A stretch of 23,091 nucleotides of DNA from Parcubacteria group bacterium Athens0416_74. GTDB taxonomy: Bacteria > Patescibacteriota > Minisyncoccia > Phycocordibacterales > UBA2100. Positions 7,797 to 15,469 of this stretch are shown here, piece by piece. Below the pieces are notes generated by a model. It was not told where the DNA came from. It searched no databases and worked only from the letters and a program-made list of their open reading frames with translations. A program made the translations under genes and the position numbers. Within the stretch, counting starts at the first letter, position 1, and each line of letters begins with the position of its first letter. The stretch covers positions 1 to 23,091 of the forward strand of contig VMEY01000001.1 of NCBI GenBank assembly GCA_007375785.1, in the 5' to 3' direction.

Positions 7797-8234
7797 ATGA
7801 AGATCAGCTCAACTAAACGCGGCTTCACTCTCATCGAACTACTCGTGGTGATAGCAATTATCGGTATGCTCTCATCAGTCGTCCTCTCATCCTTGAACGG
7901 TGCGAGAAAGAAAGCGCGCGACGCTCGTCGCCTGGCGGATTTTAAACAGCTCCAGACAGCGCTCGAATTGTACTACTCGGACAACACGGCGTATCCAGAG
8001 TCGGTTACTCAGGCAAACATATCGACGGCTCTCTCGGGGCTTGCACCGGCGTATATGGCAGCAATACCTGAAGACCCGCTCGGCGGCAGCTACCACTATG
8101 TGTACAAGACGACTGCAGGCGGCACATTCTACTGTCTCGGTACTGCGTACGAAGGCACGGCTCCTGCGTCGACATGCAACACGACAAGTCTCGGCAGCTC
8201 TCTCACAGGTGTCGGATATTCGGTTGGCCCGTAA
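7797..8234 (+). CDS. type IV pilin-like protein with prepilin N-terminus
   Basis: 145 residues. It has a short basic leader (MKISSTKRG) followed by FTLIELLVVIAIIGMLSSVV, the classic type III signal cut by prepilin peptidase between G9 and F10, with Glu at position 5 of the mature protein. The long N-terminal helix continues into RKKARDARRLADFKQLQTALELYY, as in PilE/PulG-type pilins. The globular part has two Cys (YC and TC, about residues 112 and 127) that could form the usual C-terminal disulfide loop. It would assemble into pili or a pseudopilus; CPR bacteria use these for DNA uptake or host attachment. No assembly genes lie in this window. Confidence 0.92.
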   Translation: MKISSTKRGFTLIELLVVIAIIGMLSSVVLSSLNGARKKARDARRLADFKQLQTALELYYSDNTAYPESVTQANISTALSGLAPAYMAAIPEDPLGGSYHYVYKTTAGGTFYCLGTAYEGTAPASTCNTTSLGSSLTGVGYSVGP

Positions 8235-8255
8235 ATCTGCGCGCTTCTATCGAAG

Positions 8256-8993
8256 ATGAAGTATCTCTGCAATCCTCGCATACTACCGACGAACACGAGT
8301 CCGTCGGATTTGTCAGAGCTCGCACGACGCACGGAGGAATTTTCTCGCTTCGCGACTGAAATTCAGCTGGATATTGCTGACGGCGTGTTTGCACCTGTCG
8401 TATCGTGGCCATATCAATCAGGTCAGTGGCAAGAATTGGAGCGACTCGCGCAGGGTGAAAAACTCCCCCTATCCGAAACAGTGGCGTACGAGGCGCATCT
8501 GATGGTACAAGAGCCGCTCGAAGTGGGGGTCTTACTTGCCAAAGCAGGGTGCCAGCGTCTTATTTTTCACAATGAAGCGACCGGTATCACGAGTGCGAGG
8601 GAGATGACTCGAGCATGGAAGGATGCCGGTGCAAAAGAAGTTGGGGTGTCGCTCCTCGTAGACACGCCTCTTGAAGCAATCGATGATGTCATTGGTTTTG
8701 TTGATGTCGTGCAGCTTATGTCGATACCAAAAATCGGCGCTCAGGGGCAGCCCTTTGATGAGCGCACGCTTTCGCGCGTGGAAGAGCTACACGCAAAATA
8801 CCCTGACATGATGGTCGCTGTCGACGGAGGTATCTCCGAGTCAAATATCGAGCTTTTGGTACGCGCGGGAGCAAACCGACTGTGTGTAGGCTCCGCAATA
8901 TCAAATGCAATGAACAAAGAGGCGGCGTTTGCCACTCTCTTCGAGCGCGCGATGCGCGGATGTGCGCCGCAGAGCGTTTCTGAGGTGCTATAG
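8256..8993 (+). CDS. rpe: ribulose-phosphate 3-epimerase-like protein
   Basis: 245 residues with the TIM-barrel motifs of Rpe, which interconverts ribulose-5-phosphate and xylulose-5-phosphate. The metal and catalytic motifs are visible: QLDIADGVFAP (Asp at the usual place), YEAHLMVQEP, FHNEA, VQLMSIPKIGAQGQPFD and the phosphate-binding VDGGISESN. It is longer and more divergent than the usual 220-residue enzyme. The N-terminus MKYLCNPRILPTN replaces the common ISPSILSAD, though PRILPTN holds the corresponding strand. It starts 21 nt after the pilin-like stop. The next gene is a transketolase half that uses its product, which supports the assignment. Confidence 0.85.
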   Translation: MKYLCNPRILPTNTSPSDLSELARRTEEFSRFATEIQLDIADGVFAPVVSWPYQSGQWQELERLAQGEKLPLSETVAYEAHLMVQEPLEVGVLLAKAGCQRLIFHNEATGITSAREMTRAWKDAGAKEVGVSLLVDTPLEAIDDVIGFVDVVQLMSIPKIGAQGQPFDERTLSRVEELHAKYPDMMVAVDGGISESNIELLVRAGANRLCVGSAISNAMNKEAAFATLFERAMRGCAPQSVSEVL

Positions 8994-9048
8994 GGAAAAG
9001 GATTCGCGGATGATGTGGAAGAGGTAACCCGTGGTCAGCTCGACGCGG

Positions 9049-9054
9049 TATACT
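9049..9054 (+). promoter_or_regulatory. -10 box of transketolase operon
   Basis: TATACT, 6 nt before the ATG at 9061, so the transcript is probably leaderless. A GTG at 9031 would place the start codon upstream of the -10 box and is therefore rejected. Confidence 0.5.
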
Positions 9055-9060
9055 ACTCTC

Positions 9061-9921
9061 ATGGAAGCTCTCACCGACGCAGAAGTTAAACGGCTCGAGA
9101 ATAAAGCCGGCGCAATCAGACAGACGATTATAGAAATGTTGGTCGCAGCGGGGAGTGGCCATACGGCAGGGCCGCTCGGTATGGCAGATATTTTCACGGC
9201 GCTCTATTTTCATGTCCTCAAGCACGACCCTCATAATCCCGCGTGGGAAGAGCGAGATCGCTTGATATTGAGCAACGGCCATATCACGCCGGTGCGCTAT
9301 GCCGCTATGGCTCATGCGGGGTATTTTCCCGTAGAAGAATGCCTGACGCTCCGAAAATTCGGTTCGCGATTGCAAGGTCACCCTGAGAGAGACAAATTGC
9401 CGGGCGTAGAGACGACATCGGGCCCGCTCGGATCAGGCCTCTCACAAGCATCAGGGTACGCGTATGCAGCCCGTATGGACGGGAAGACGTTTCGCGTCTT
9501 TTGTGCGATGTCGGATGGCGAGCAGCAGGAGGGAAATACGTGGGAGGGCGCGATGTTTGCAGGTAAGTACCGTCTCTCGAACCTCACTGCAATCATGGAC
9601 CGTAACAACATACAAATAGACGGTATGACAGAAGACATCATGCCGCTCGAGCCTCTACGAGATAAGTATGAAGCCTTCGGCTGGCACGTCCTTGAGGTTG
9701 ATGGGCACAATATTCCGCAATTCATCCAGGCGTGTGATGAGGCAAGCGCTATTGCGGAGAAGCCCACGCTCATTCTCGCGCACACAATCCCAGGCAAGGG
9801 AATACGCGCAATTGAGAGGGATTATCGCTGGCACGGCAAACCGCCGAGCAAAGAAGAGGCGGTGCTTTTTTTGAACGAACTCCGGACAATGGAGGGGAAA
9901 GTAGCGAGTGAGCACCAATAA
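9061..9921 (+). CDS. tktN: transketolase, N-terminal (ThDP-binding) subunit
   Basis: 286 residues covering only the N-terminal half of transketolase. Motifs are GSGHTAGPLGMADI, RDRLILSNGH, LQGHPERDKLPGVETTSGPLG, and the thiamine-diphosphate/metal motif SDGEQQEGNTWEGA ending in the NN of DRNNIQ. With the downstream subunit it would transfer two-carbon units between ketose and aldose phosphates in the non-oxidative pentose phosphate pathway. Split transketolases are common in archaea and CPR bacteria. I chose ATG 9061 because of the -10 box at 9049. The C-terminal half lies after a 108-residue membrane protein gene rather than directly next to it, which is unusual. Confidence 0.93.
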   Translation: MEALTDAEVKRLENKAGAIRQTIIEMLVAAGSGHTAGPLGMADIFTALYFHVLKHDPHNPAWEERDRLILSNGHITPVRYAAMAHAGYFPVEECLTLRKFGSRLQGHPERDKLPGVETTSGPLGSGLSQASGYAYAARMDGKTFRVFCAMSDGEQQEGNTWEGAMFAGKYRLSNLTAIMDRNNIQIDGMTEDIMPLEPLRDKYEAFGWHVLEVDGHNIPQFIQACDEASAIAEKPTLILAHTIPGKGIRAIERDYRWHGKPPSKEEAVLFLNELRTMEGKVASEHQ

Positions 9922-9924
9922 CGT

Positions 9925-10251
9925 ATGCGCACGTTTAATATCTATCGAGTTCTTGCACCCGTAAATACTATAGTGGTTTTCTGCTTGTATCTCCTATTTA
10001 TGTTGATGTCGGGCCTCTCATACCATAACCCCGAAGACATGATGACCGACAGTATCATCTTGCTTTTCGCACACGGAGTACTCATTGCAAGCATTGTCGG
10101 AGGATGGAATCTTACACATATGCAGACGAATACGTGGGGCAGGATCGTCAACTGGTTGTGTATGCTACTTCCGTGGATTTGTCTTGCGCTCTGGATAGCT
10201 GGAGATTACCTGTACTACCAGTACATCTGGCCGTATTATTTGTATGCTTAA
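9925..10251 (+). CDS. small polytopic membrane protein between transketolase halves
   Basis: 108 residues of unknown family with three likely membrane helices: about residues 10-29, 42-62 and 71-91. The last few residues are aromatic (YYQYIWPYYLYA). The start lies 3 nt after the tktN stop, and the end overlaps the tktC start by 8 nt, so translation of the three genes is probably coupled. No motif suggests a function. Its place inside a split enzyme pair might mean regulation, membrane tethering or simply insertion into the operon; none of these can be told apart here. Confidence 0.75.
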   Translation: MRTFNIYRVLAPVNTIVVFCLYLLFMLMSGLSYHNPEDMMTDSIILLFAHGVLIASIVGGWNLTHMQTNTWGRIVNWLCMLLPWICLALWIAGDYLYYQYIWPYYLYA

Positions 10252-11230
10252 TCTCGAAGCGAAATTGCGAGAAGATATTTGGGAAGCCAAAGTGAGCGCG
10301 GCAACGCGCGATGGATTTGGTAAGGGGCTTGTCGAGGCGGGGGATGCCGACGCGCGCATCGTGGCGCTCTCCGCCGACCTCACAGAAAGTACTCGCGTCG
10401 AGGAGTTTAAGAAAAAGTATCCCGAGCGCTTCATCGAAGTGGGCGTAGCGGAACAAAATATGGCGACGGTGGCGGCCGGGATGGCTAACTACGGGAAGAT
10501 ACCATTCATCACGTCGTATGCGGCGTTTTCTCCGGGGAGGAATTGGGAACAGATTCGTACCACAATCGCGCTCAATGACGTACCGGTCATCGTGTGTGGC
10601 ATGCACTCCGGTGTCTCTGTGGGCCCCGATGGAGCCACGCATCAAATGCTGGAGGATATCGCACTGATGCGCGCTATGCCCAATATGGTGGTGATTTCTC
10701 CGTGCGACAGCGAAGAGGGTAGGAAGGCTACGCTCGCGGCCGCGAAGCTTGGTAAGCCTGTATACATGCGATTTGGCAGAGAAAAGACGGCGATTATGAC
10801 GACTGCTGAAACGCCGTTTGAAATAGGAAAGGCCAACATCTTGTACGGAGGTGACACCTCCGTGTGTGCGATATTCGCTACCGGAGCGCTCGTGCACAAC
10901 GCACTTCTCGCTGCGAAGCAGCTCGAGAGCGAGGGAGTGTCAGTGAGTGTAATCAATATACATACGATAAAGCCGCTTGATAAGGAGATTGTTGTACGCG
11001 AGGCGAAACGCGCAGGCGCGGTAGTCACGGTGGAGGAGCATCAAGTCGCGGGAGGGCTCGGTAGCGCGATTGCAGAAACTCTCGCACAAGAAGCACCAAC
11101 CCCGATTGAGTTTATCGGCGTGCACGACATGTATGGTCAGTCGGGAGAGCCGAAGGAGCTGATTGAGCACTATGGCATGGGAGTCTCGCATATTGTCGCG
11201 GCGGTCAAAAAGGTCACGACTCGTCGATAA
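10244..11230 (+). CDS. tktC: transketolase, C-terminal subunit
   Basis: 328 residues forming the Pyr and C-terminal domains of transketolase or a DXPS-like enzyme. Key parts are ADLTEST, the catalytic Glu in EVGVAEQNMATVAAGMA, TSYAAFSPGRNWEQIR, the GPDGATHQMLEDIALMR loop, and the C-terminal domain with VINIHTIKPLD and VEEHQVAGGLGSAI. It partners the N-terminal subunit at 9061. The start overlaps the preceding membrane gene by 8 nt; no Shine-Dalgarno is obvious, which fits translational coupling. The gene converges on the SleB-like gene, with a hairpin between the two. Confidence 0.93.
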   Translation: MLNLEAKLREDIWEAKVSAATRDGFGKGLVEAGDADARIVALSADLTESTRVEEFKKKYPERFIEVGVAEQNMATVAAGMANYGKIPFITSYAAFSPGRNWEQIRTTIALNDVPVIVCGMHSGVSVGPDGATHQMLEDIALMRAMPNMVVISPCDSEEGRKATLAAAKLGKPVYMRFGREKTAIMTTAETPFEIGKANILYGGDTSVCAIFATGALVHNALLAAKQLESEGVSVSVINIHTIKPLDKEIVVREAKRAGAVVTVEEHQVAGGLGSAIAETLAQEAPTPIEFIGVHDMYGQSGEPKELIEHYGMGVSHIVAAVKKVTTRR

Positions 11231-11263
11231 AAAAGAATCGAGCTCGCGCAAAGCGCGAGCTCG
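11228..11263 (-). terminator. intrinsic terminator between convergent genes
   Basis: An 11-bp perfect stem (CGAGCTCGCGC 11239-11249 with GCGCGAGCTCG 11253-11263) has an AAA loop. On the minus strand it is followed by ATTCTTTTTTA, a clear U-tract, so it ends the SleB-like transcript. On the plus strand the same hairpin follows tktC but lacks a U-tract. Confidence 0.85.
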
Positions 11264-11274
11264 AGGTAGAAGAA

Positions 11275-11850
11275 CTAAACGGTCGGCAGCGGGTACTTGC
11301 ACCCGCGCTTTTCTTGGAATGCGGTGTGGGAACCGAAGCGACCCACCGGCATGAGTTTCCCGTCGAAGTACTTTGCAGACTTCTTCGAGACACTCTTTCC
11401 GTCGGTTCGCTTATAGAACCGTGCGCATTCCCAGCCCGCAGGCAGACGATACGTAGTCCAAGCATTCCGCAGCAGGTCGCGCGCGATATTTTGCGCTTCC
11501 TTCCACTTGGCTTGCTCGCTACGATTCGTCGCAAGCTTGTGCTCAAGGACCCAGCTAAACTGGCGTTCTTGAGCGACTGCACCGCAGACGGTTTTTGGCC
11601 ACTGCGGATCCGGGTCGGCTACACGCGCGAGCGTGAGCATCCCCAGCTTGCGCTTCTCGTCGCGGGATTCACCACGTGCCTCGTGGTACAAATTCTCCGC
11701 GAGACACATTGCCGCCCGTTCATTCTTCGCATGCACCGAGAGGGAATATCCCCCATAGGTGATAGCGAGAACGGCAAGGCAGGCAAACGAGAAGTAGGGG
11801 GCGAAACGAAAGAGCGTTGCCTCGATTCGCCACAGGTTCTTTGTAATCAT
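11275..11850 (-). CDS. membrane-anchored cell wall hydrolase, SleB (Hydrolase_2) family
   Basis: 191 residues. A single N-terminal helix (about residues 15-36) anchors the protein facing outward. The domain that follows matches the SleB/CwlJ hydrolase fold: CLAENLYHEARGES with the likely catalytic Glu (E57), LGMLTLARVADP in the place of the usual VxxNRV, WPKTVCGAVAQERQFSW, and a Trp-rich C-terminal part. These enzymes cut peptidoglycan glycan strands; in a non-spore-former the role would be wall remodelling. The start is supported by GGAG about 9 nt upstream of ATG 11850 and by a promoter at 11932-11937. The leader of about 75 nt is much longer than for most genes here. Confidence 0.87.
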   Translation of the reverse strand: MITKNLWRIEATLFRFAPYFSFACLAVLAITYGGYSLSVHAKNERAAMCLAENLYHEARGESRDEKRKLGMLTLARVADPDPQWPKTVCGAVAQERQFSWVLEHKLATNRSEQAKWKEAQNIARDLLRNAWTTYRLPAGWECARFYKRTDGKSVSKKSAKYFDGKLMPVGRFGSHTAFQEKRGCKYPLPTV

Positions 11851-11931
11851 TACGCGGACTCCACGATGTTGATGTTGGGGGTCCGAGTGTTCCTGTCCTC
11901 TGTGCGCCCGGGGAGATTGGGCACTGTTTCA

Positions 11932-11937
11932 ATTATA
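11932..11937 (-). promoter_or_regulatory. extended -10 promoter of the SleB-like gene
   Basis: On the minus strand TG, T, TATAAT. Initiation near 11925 gives a leader of about 75 nt before ATG 11850, with a GGAG ribosome binding site. The leader shows no strong hairpin that I could find by eye. Confidence 0.55.
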
Positions 11938-12034
11938 ACATCTATCGCTGGGAAGTCAACTCTCTAGAATGGCTCAACACCGCGGCTTTTACGAGCAGGC
12001 GAGGGGCCTTGTGAGTCCAGACCCTGTAGAGGCG

Positions 12035-13399
12035 TTAAAAAAGTCCCTCAGCTCGGAGCATCTCTTTGAATTGCTCGACGAGAGGTGCACGGGTCTCCGC
12101 GACGGTCGTCGAAAGCAAATTCTCCTTTTCGGTCGGATCCGACGACAGATCAAACATGAAGCGCTTGCTCGGCACTCGCACCGCCCGTATATAGACAAGG
12201 TCTCCCCATCGCGCGCCTTCCGAACTCTTCTCAATGACAGGCAAGTTTGTGTCCCAGGCATCGACGGCAGAGAGAGAAGATGGTGGGACTATGTCAGGAG
12301 TGATTGTGTGAAGAAAAAACGGATAGCCATTCTCGTACCGCAAGAGTCGCTTTCCCAGATTTTCTCCTTTCAAAAGGATCGAGATGTCGTCTCCTGCGAA
12401 TGTGTCCGGGCTTGGAATGTCCATGAGCGAAAGGACGGTGGGCCCTAGATCGAGGAGCGAAACCGGTTCAGACACTCGGCGCGCGCCAGCGCCTGGCGCG
12501 CGGACCATAAGCGGCACATGCATCTCTTCTTTATGAAGAGAAAGACCATGCCAGAAATGACCGTGTTCCCAGAACGCCTCGCCATGATCGGACAAGAGGA
12601 TGACAACCGTATCGTCGAGCGTGGACTCCGGTATAGATTCCAGAAATCTCCCCAACTTGTCGTCCAGTCGACGAAGCTGCTGGTCGTATCGCAAGATGTA
12701 GTCATGCAAGGTCTCTGTAGTCGGCGTAGCCGCTAGATTGGCGTGGAGGATGTCCTGCATTGTCACCGTCTTGTTTTGGTCGCTTGTTCCGAACACCGTG
12801 TCATAGGGAGGCACGGGGCTGTAGGGGTCATGCGCATCAAAGGTGTGCACCATGAGAAGAAAAGGATTGCCAGTACGCTTTGACTGCTCCGAAAGTCTTC
12901 GCACTGCACCCCCGGCTTTTGAAAAAGTATCAGTGCCACCATATTCGATTTCTGCTTCTTTGAATGGACTGTTGACCGCATCCGTGACGAATACTGTATT
13001 AGGGAGGAGGACTCCGTATATCGCACTGCCCGCGTCTCGGGCCGCGCTTACAAAAGATGGTTTCCCGTTGCGTGCGAGATCCTTGAACGTGACTTGAGAC
13101 GGGACATTCGAAAAGTACAGTGATGCGAATGACGGCAGCGTCCACGGAGCCCCTGAATAGGCGTTCTCAAAAATTGTCCCTCTCGAGAAGAATTGTTCTG
13201 TCTGCGGCATTGTGTCGCGGCCGTAGCCGTATGTCTGCAGGTGTCCCGCGGCGAGGGTGTCCACCGCGATGATGATCATATTGCATCCGTCTGTGCATCG
13301 AATCGAGTCTGCTCCACGGCTGTCGGTAGCGTGCAAGAGCGCGCCCGCGAACAGGGCAAGGATGATTAAAAAGAAGGCGACTTTACCGCGCAATTTCAC
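12035..13399 (-). CDS. exported sulfatase-fold enzyme with Thr at nucleophile position
   Basis: 454 residues starting with GTG at 13399. The N-terminus (MKLRGKVAFFLIILALFAGALLHA) is a signal peptide or anchor. The body is an alkaline-phosphatase-superfamily sulfatase domain: metal Asp D47 in IIAVDTLAAGHL, the nucleophile segment APWTLPSFASL with Thr (T87) where sulfatases have Cys or Ser, the LMVHTFDAHDPY block, and SDHGEAFWEHGHFWHG with the second metal set. The CxPxR formylglycine signature is absent. The enzyme therefore more likely resembles the Thr-dependent phospho-transfer branch than an aryl sulfatase; the real substrate is unknown, and envelope polymer modification is inference. Its promoter is at 13406-13411. 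Confidence 0.88.
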   Translation of the reverse strand: MKLRGKVAFFLIILALFAGALLHATDSRGADSIRCTDGCNMIIIAVDTLAAGHLQTYGYGRDTMPQTEQFFSRGTIFENAYSGAPWTLPSFASLYFSNVPSQVTFKDLARNGKPSFVSAARDAGSAIYGVLLPNTVFVTDAVNSPFKEAEIEYGGTDTFSKAGGAVRRLSEQSKRTGNPFLLMVHTFDAHDPYSPVPPYDTVFGTSDQNKTVTMQDILHANLAATPTTETLHDYILRYDQQLRRLDDKLGRFLESIPESTLDDTVVILLSDHGEAFWEHGHFWHGLSLHKEEMHVPLMVRAPGAGARRVSEPVSLLDLGPTVLSLMDIPSPDTFAGDDISILLKGENLGKRLLRYENGYPFFLHTITPDIVPPSSLSAVDAWDTNLPVIEKSSEGARWGDLVYIRAVRVPSKRFMFDLSSDPTEKENLLSTTVAETRAPLVEQFKEMLRAEGLF

Positions 13400-13405
13400 T
13401 CCGGC

Positions 13406-13411
13406 ATCTTA
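13406..13411 (-). promoter_or_regulatory. extended -10 promoter, leaderless GTG start
   Basis: On the minus strand TG, A, TAAGAT, with 6 nt to the GTG at 13399. The box lies in the 71-nt gap after the PfkB kinase gene. Confidence 0.5.
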
Positions 13412-13470
13412 TCACGGGAGCAAATTGTCGAGTGGATTCCTGCGTGATTGGGTCAGAGTTCAGCAGTCGT

Positions 13471-14463
13471 CTATAGTGAGGTCGCCTTGAAATCGGCAGG
13501 GCGTTTTTCGTAAAATTCTTCGATCTTTTCAGGAGTGAGGAGTCCTCTCTGCGCGCCAATCTCTTGGACGACGTATGCCGAGTTGATGTGACCTCGCAAA
13601 AGCGCTTCCTGGAGCGAGAGTCCTTTGATGAGATACGACACGGTCGTAGACGCAGTCGCATCGCCAGCACCAGTGCGCTCAAGCGGCGGCTTTGGGTCGG
13701 GATACATGGGCGCATGCCAGGCATTGCCGCTCTCGTCCATAGCATAGGAGCCGCCTCTTCCGTCGGTGATGACGGCATTTTTCGATCCGAGACTTCGCAT
13801 GCCTTGCAGGAGAAGTTTGAAGTCAGTGTCCTGCGTCTTGAGTATCGTCTGAGCCTCCTGCTTATTGCAGAAAACTATCTCTGCGTTTTCATACAGAGGC
13901 TTGAGTGCATCAGCGCCTTGTTTGATCTGGAAGGTGCCCGGTTGGAATGCCATCTTCACTGAAGCATTCTTTGCAACGTACTCTCCGATGGCCATCTGAT
14001 ACGGAATCGTACCTTCGCCGAGCGACGAAAGGTAAATCCATTTCGGTGGTTCCGGGAGTACGGGCATCTCGTAGGCATACGCCTCGTGCTTGATAAGTAT
14101 GGTGCGCTCGCTCTCGTACCACAGCACGAAGTGGTAGTTGGTCTTCTTTCCCTTTTCTATCACGATAAGAGAGGTATCGACGCCTTCTTTCTTGAATGTG
14201 TCTATACAAAGACGACCGTTGTCATCGTCGCCGACATGGACGCGAAGCGAAGCCTTGACGCCGAGTCTTGCAGCGGCAACCGCGGCGTTCGCGGAGTTGC
14301 CGACTGCAGGGATTTTCTCCGAAAACTCAAACGGTACTTTGTCGCCGAAGCGAACACTGAGCATGCAGTGCTCGTCGTTGATGTCGCAATTGACGCGGGC
14401 GTCCTTGAGACGAATAAATTCGTCGATGACGGTGTCACCGATAGCAAGAAAATCAATACTCAT
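13471..14463 (-). CDS. PfkB-family (ribokinase-like) sugar kinase
   Basis: 330 residues from ATG 14463; an ATG at 14511 would lie across the promoter and inside the aldolase gene. PfkB fold: the N-terminus MSIDFLAIGDTVIDEFI, substrate-binding AVGNSANAAVAAARLG and VHVGDDDNGR, CNKQEAQTIL, and the ATP/anion-hole motif RTGAGDATAS with the catalytic Asp. It phosphorylates a sugar, nucleoside or sugar phosphate with ATP; the exact substrate cannot be set from motifs. Lying back to back with fructose-bisphosphate aldolase suggests fructose-6-phosphate, tagatose-6-phosphate or a pentose, which is inference. The sulfatase-like gene follows downstream on the same strand. Confidence 0.88.
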   Translation of the reverse strand: MSIDFLAIGDTVIDEFIRLKDARVNCDINDEHCMLSVRFGDKVPFEFSEKIPAVGNSANAAVAAARLGVKASLRVHVGDDDNGRLCIDTFKKEGVDTSLIVIEKGKKTNYHFVLWYESERTILIKHEAYAYEMPVLPEPPKWIYLSSLGEGTIPYQMAIGEYVAKNASVKMAFQPGTFQIKQGADALKPLYENAEIVFCNKQEAQTILKTQDTDFKLLLQGMRSLGSKNAVITDGRGGSYAMDESGNAWHAPMYPDPKPPLERTGAGDATASTTVSYLIKGLSLQEALLRGHINSAYVVQEIGAQRGLLTPEKIEEFYEKRPADFKATSL

Positions 14464-14505
14464 GCCAGCAATTTTATCATGCGAGACGGGTGGTATTATG
14501 TTGGC
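14464..14505. promoter_or_regulatory. overlapping divergent promoters pfkB-type kinase / fba
   Basis: Only 42 nt separate two divergent start codons. The minus promoter has TG, A, TAAAAT (14476-14471), 7 nt from ATG 14463. The plus promoter has TG, G, TATTAT (14494-14499), 6 nt from ATG 14506. The two -10 boxes are 17 nt apart, so each lies where the other promoter's -35 would be. Both transcripts would be leaderless. Confidence 0.65.
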
Positions 14506-15360
14506 ATGCAAACTCTACGAGAGGTGATTGAAGAGGCGCGCGATGCTCATAGAGGCATCGGACATTTTAATGTATCGGATTCCAACCAGCTGAATGCGGT
14601 GGTGGAAGCTTCTAAGAACACTTCGCTCCCGGTCATTATCGGTGCCTCCGAGGGTGAGAGAAAATTCTTCGGGGTGAGGGCGCTCGCCGCCGTGGTAGCC
14701 GCTATGAAGGCGCAGATGAATCGTACATATCTCAATGCCGACCACACGTATTCGCTCGAGCTCGTAAAAGAAGCTATCGATGCCGGGTTTGACGCAGTCA
14801 TATTTGACGGAAGTCACCTCTCTTTGGAAGAAAATATTGCGCAAACGCGCGCTGCTGTCGCATACGCGAGAGCCAGTGGCAGGGACGTGCTGGTAGAGGG
14901 TGAGATAGGACGAATAGGCACGTCGAGTAAGCTGCTCGACAAAGCACCGGAAGACATCGATACCGAACTCACGACGCCCGACGATGCGGCGCGGTTTGTA
15001 CGCGAAACCGGTGTTGACCTGCTTGCTCCCGCAGTGGGCACCATGCACGGGAGGCTCAAGAGCGGTCCCATGCCGCGTATCAATGCGCAGCGCATCGAGG
15101 AGATACGAGAGGCCGCTGGAGTGCCGCTCGTGCTCCATGGCGGCTCGGGCTCTACCGATGAGGACTTTGTGGCGGCAGTGAAAGCGGGCATCTCAATCGT
15201 CCACATCAATACCGATATTCGTATAGCGTACAGAAAGGGTATAGAAGCAGGCCTCTCAAAGGATGCCGACGAAATCGCTCCGTATCGATTCTTGCAGCCT
15301 GGCGTTGATGGGGTGAGAGCCGAGACGGAGAGATACCTCAAGCTTTTTGCCCTCAAGTAG
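14506..15360 (+). CDS. fba: class II fructose-bisphosphate aldolase
   Basis: 284 residues from ATG 14506; upstream in-frame ATGs lie antisense to the kinase gene and are excluded by the promoter. It cleaves fructose-1,6-bisphosphate to dihydroxyacetone phosphate and glyceraldehyde-3-phosphate, or makes the reverse, using zinc. Visible parts are GHFNVSDSNQLNAVVEA at the N-terminus, LNADHTYS with Asp 79 and zinc His 80, VIFDGSHLSLEENI, LAPAVGTMHG, the zinc/phosphate loop LVLHGGSGS, and HINTDIRIAY. The length is typical of the short class II form. It supplies GAPDH and couples with transketolase via triose phosphates. Confidence 0.95.
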   Translation: MQTLREVIEEARDAHRGIGHFNVSDSNQLNAVVEASKNTSLPVIIGASEGERKFFGVRALAAVVAAMKAQMNRTYLNADHTYSLELVKEAIDAGFDAVIFDGSHLSLEENIAQTRAAVAYARASGRDVLVEGEIGRIGTSSKLLDKAPEDIDTELTTPDDAARFVRETGVDLLAPAVGTMHGRLKSGPMPRINAQRIEEIREAAGVPLVLHGGSGSTDEDFVAAVKAGISIVHINTDIRIAYRKGIEAGLSKDADEIAPYRFLQPGVDGVRAETERYLKLFALK

Positions 15361-15390
15361 GCAAAAGGTTTGCAAAAACGCTCTAAATAC

Positions 15391-15461
15391 GTATACCCCA
15401 TGAGATAAGAATTCTCGGGCGAGTCAAATGGGCTTGATTTTTTTATCTCACGGGGTAGACT
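15391..15461 (+). promoter_or_regulatory. inverted-repeat promoter element, copy 2 (before L25)
   Basis: The left arm TACCCCATGAGATAA (15394-15408) is inverted relative to TTATCTCACGGGGTA (15443-15457): 14 of 15 positions pair across a 34-nt loop. The right arm leads into the -10 box TAGACT (15456-15461). TTGATT (15434-15439) is the -35 with a 16-nt spacer. The L25 ATG follows 8 nt after the -10, so the transcript would be leaderless. Confidence 0.75.
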
Positions 15462-15469
15462 GCTGAGCC

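Noticed and set aside
11969..12448. 159-residue plus-strand frame over the sulfatase gene
   Set aside because: Shadow of the minus-strand enzyme, with no recognisable motif and no matching family.
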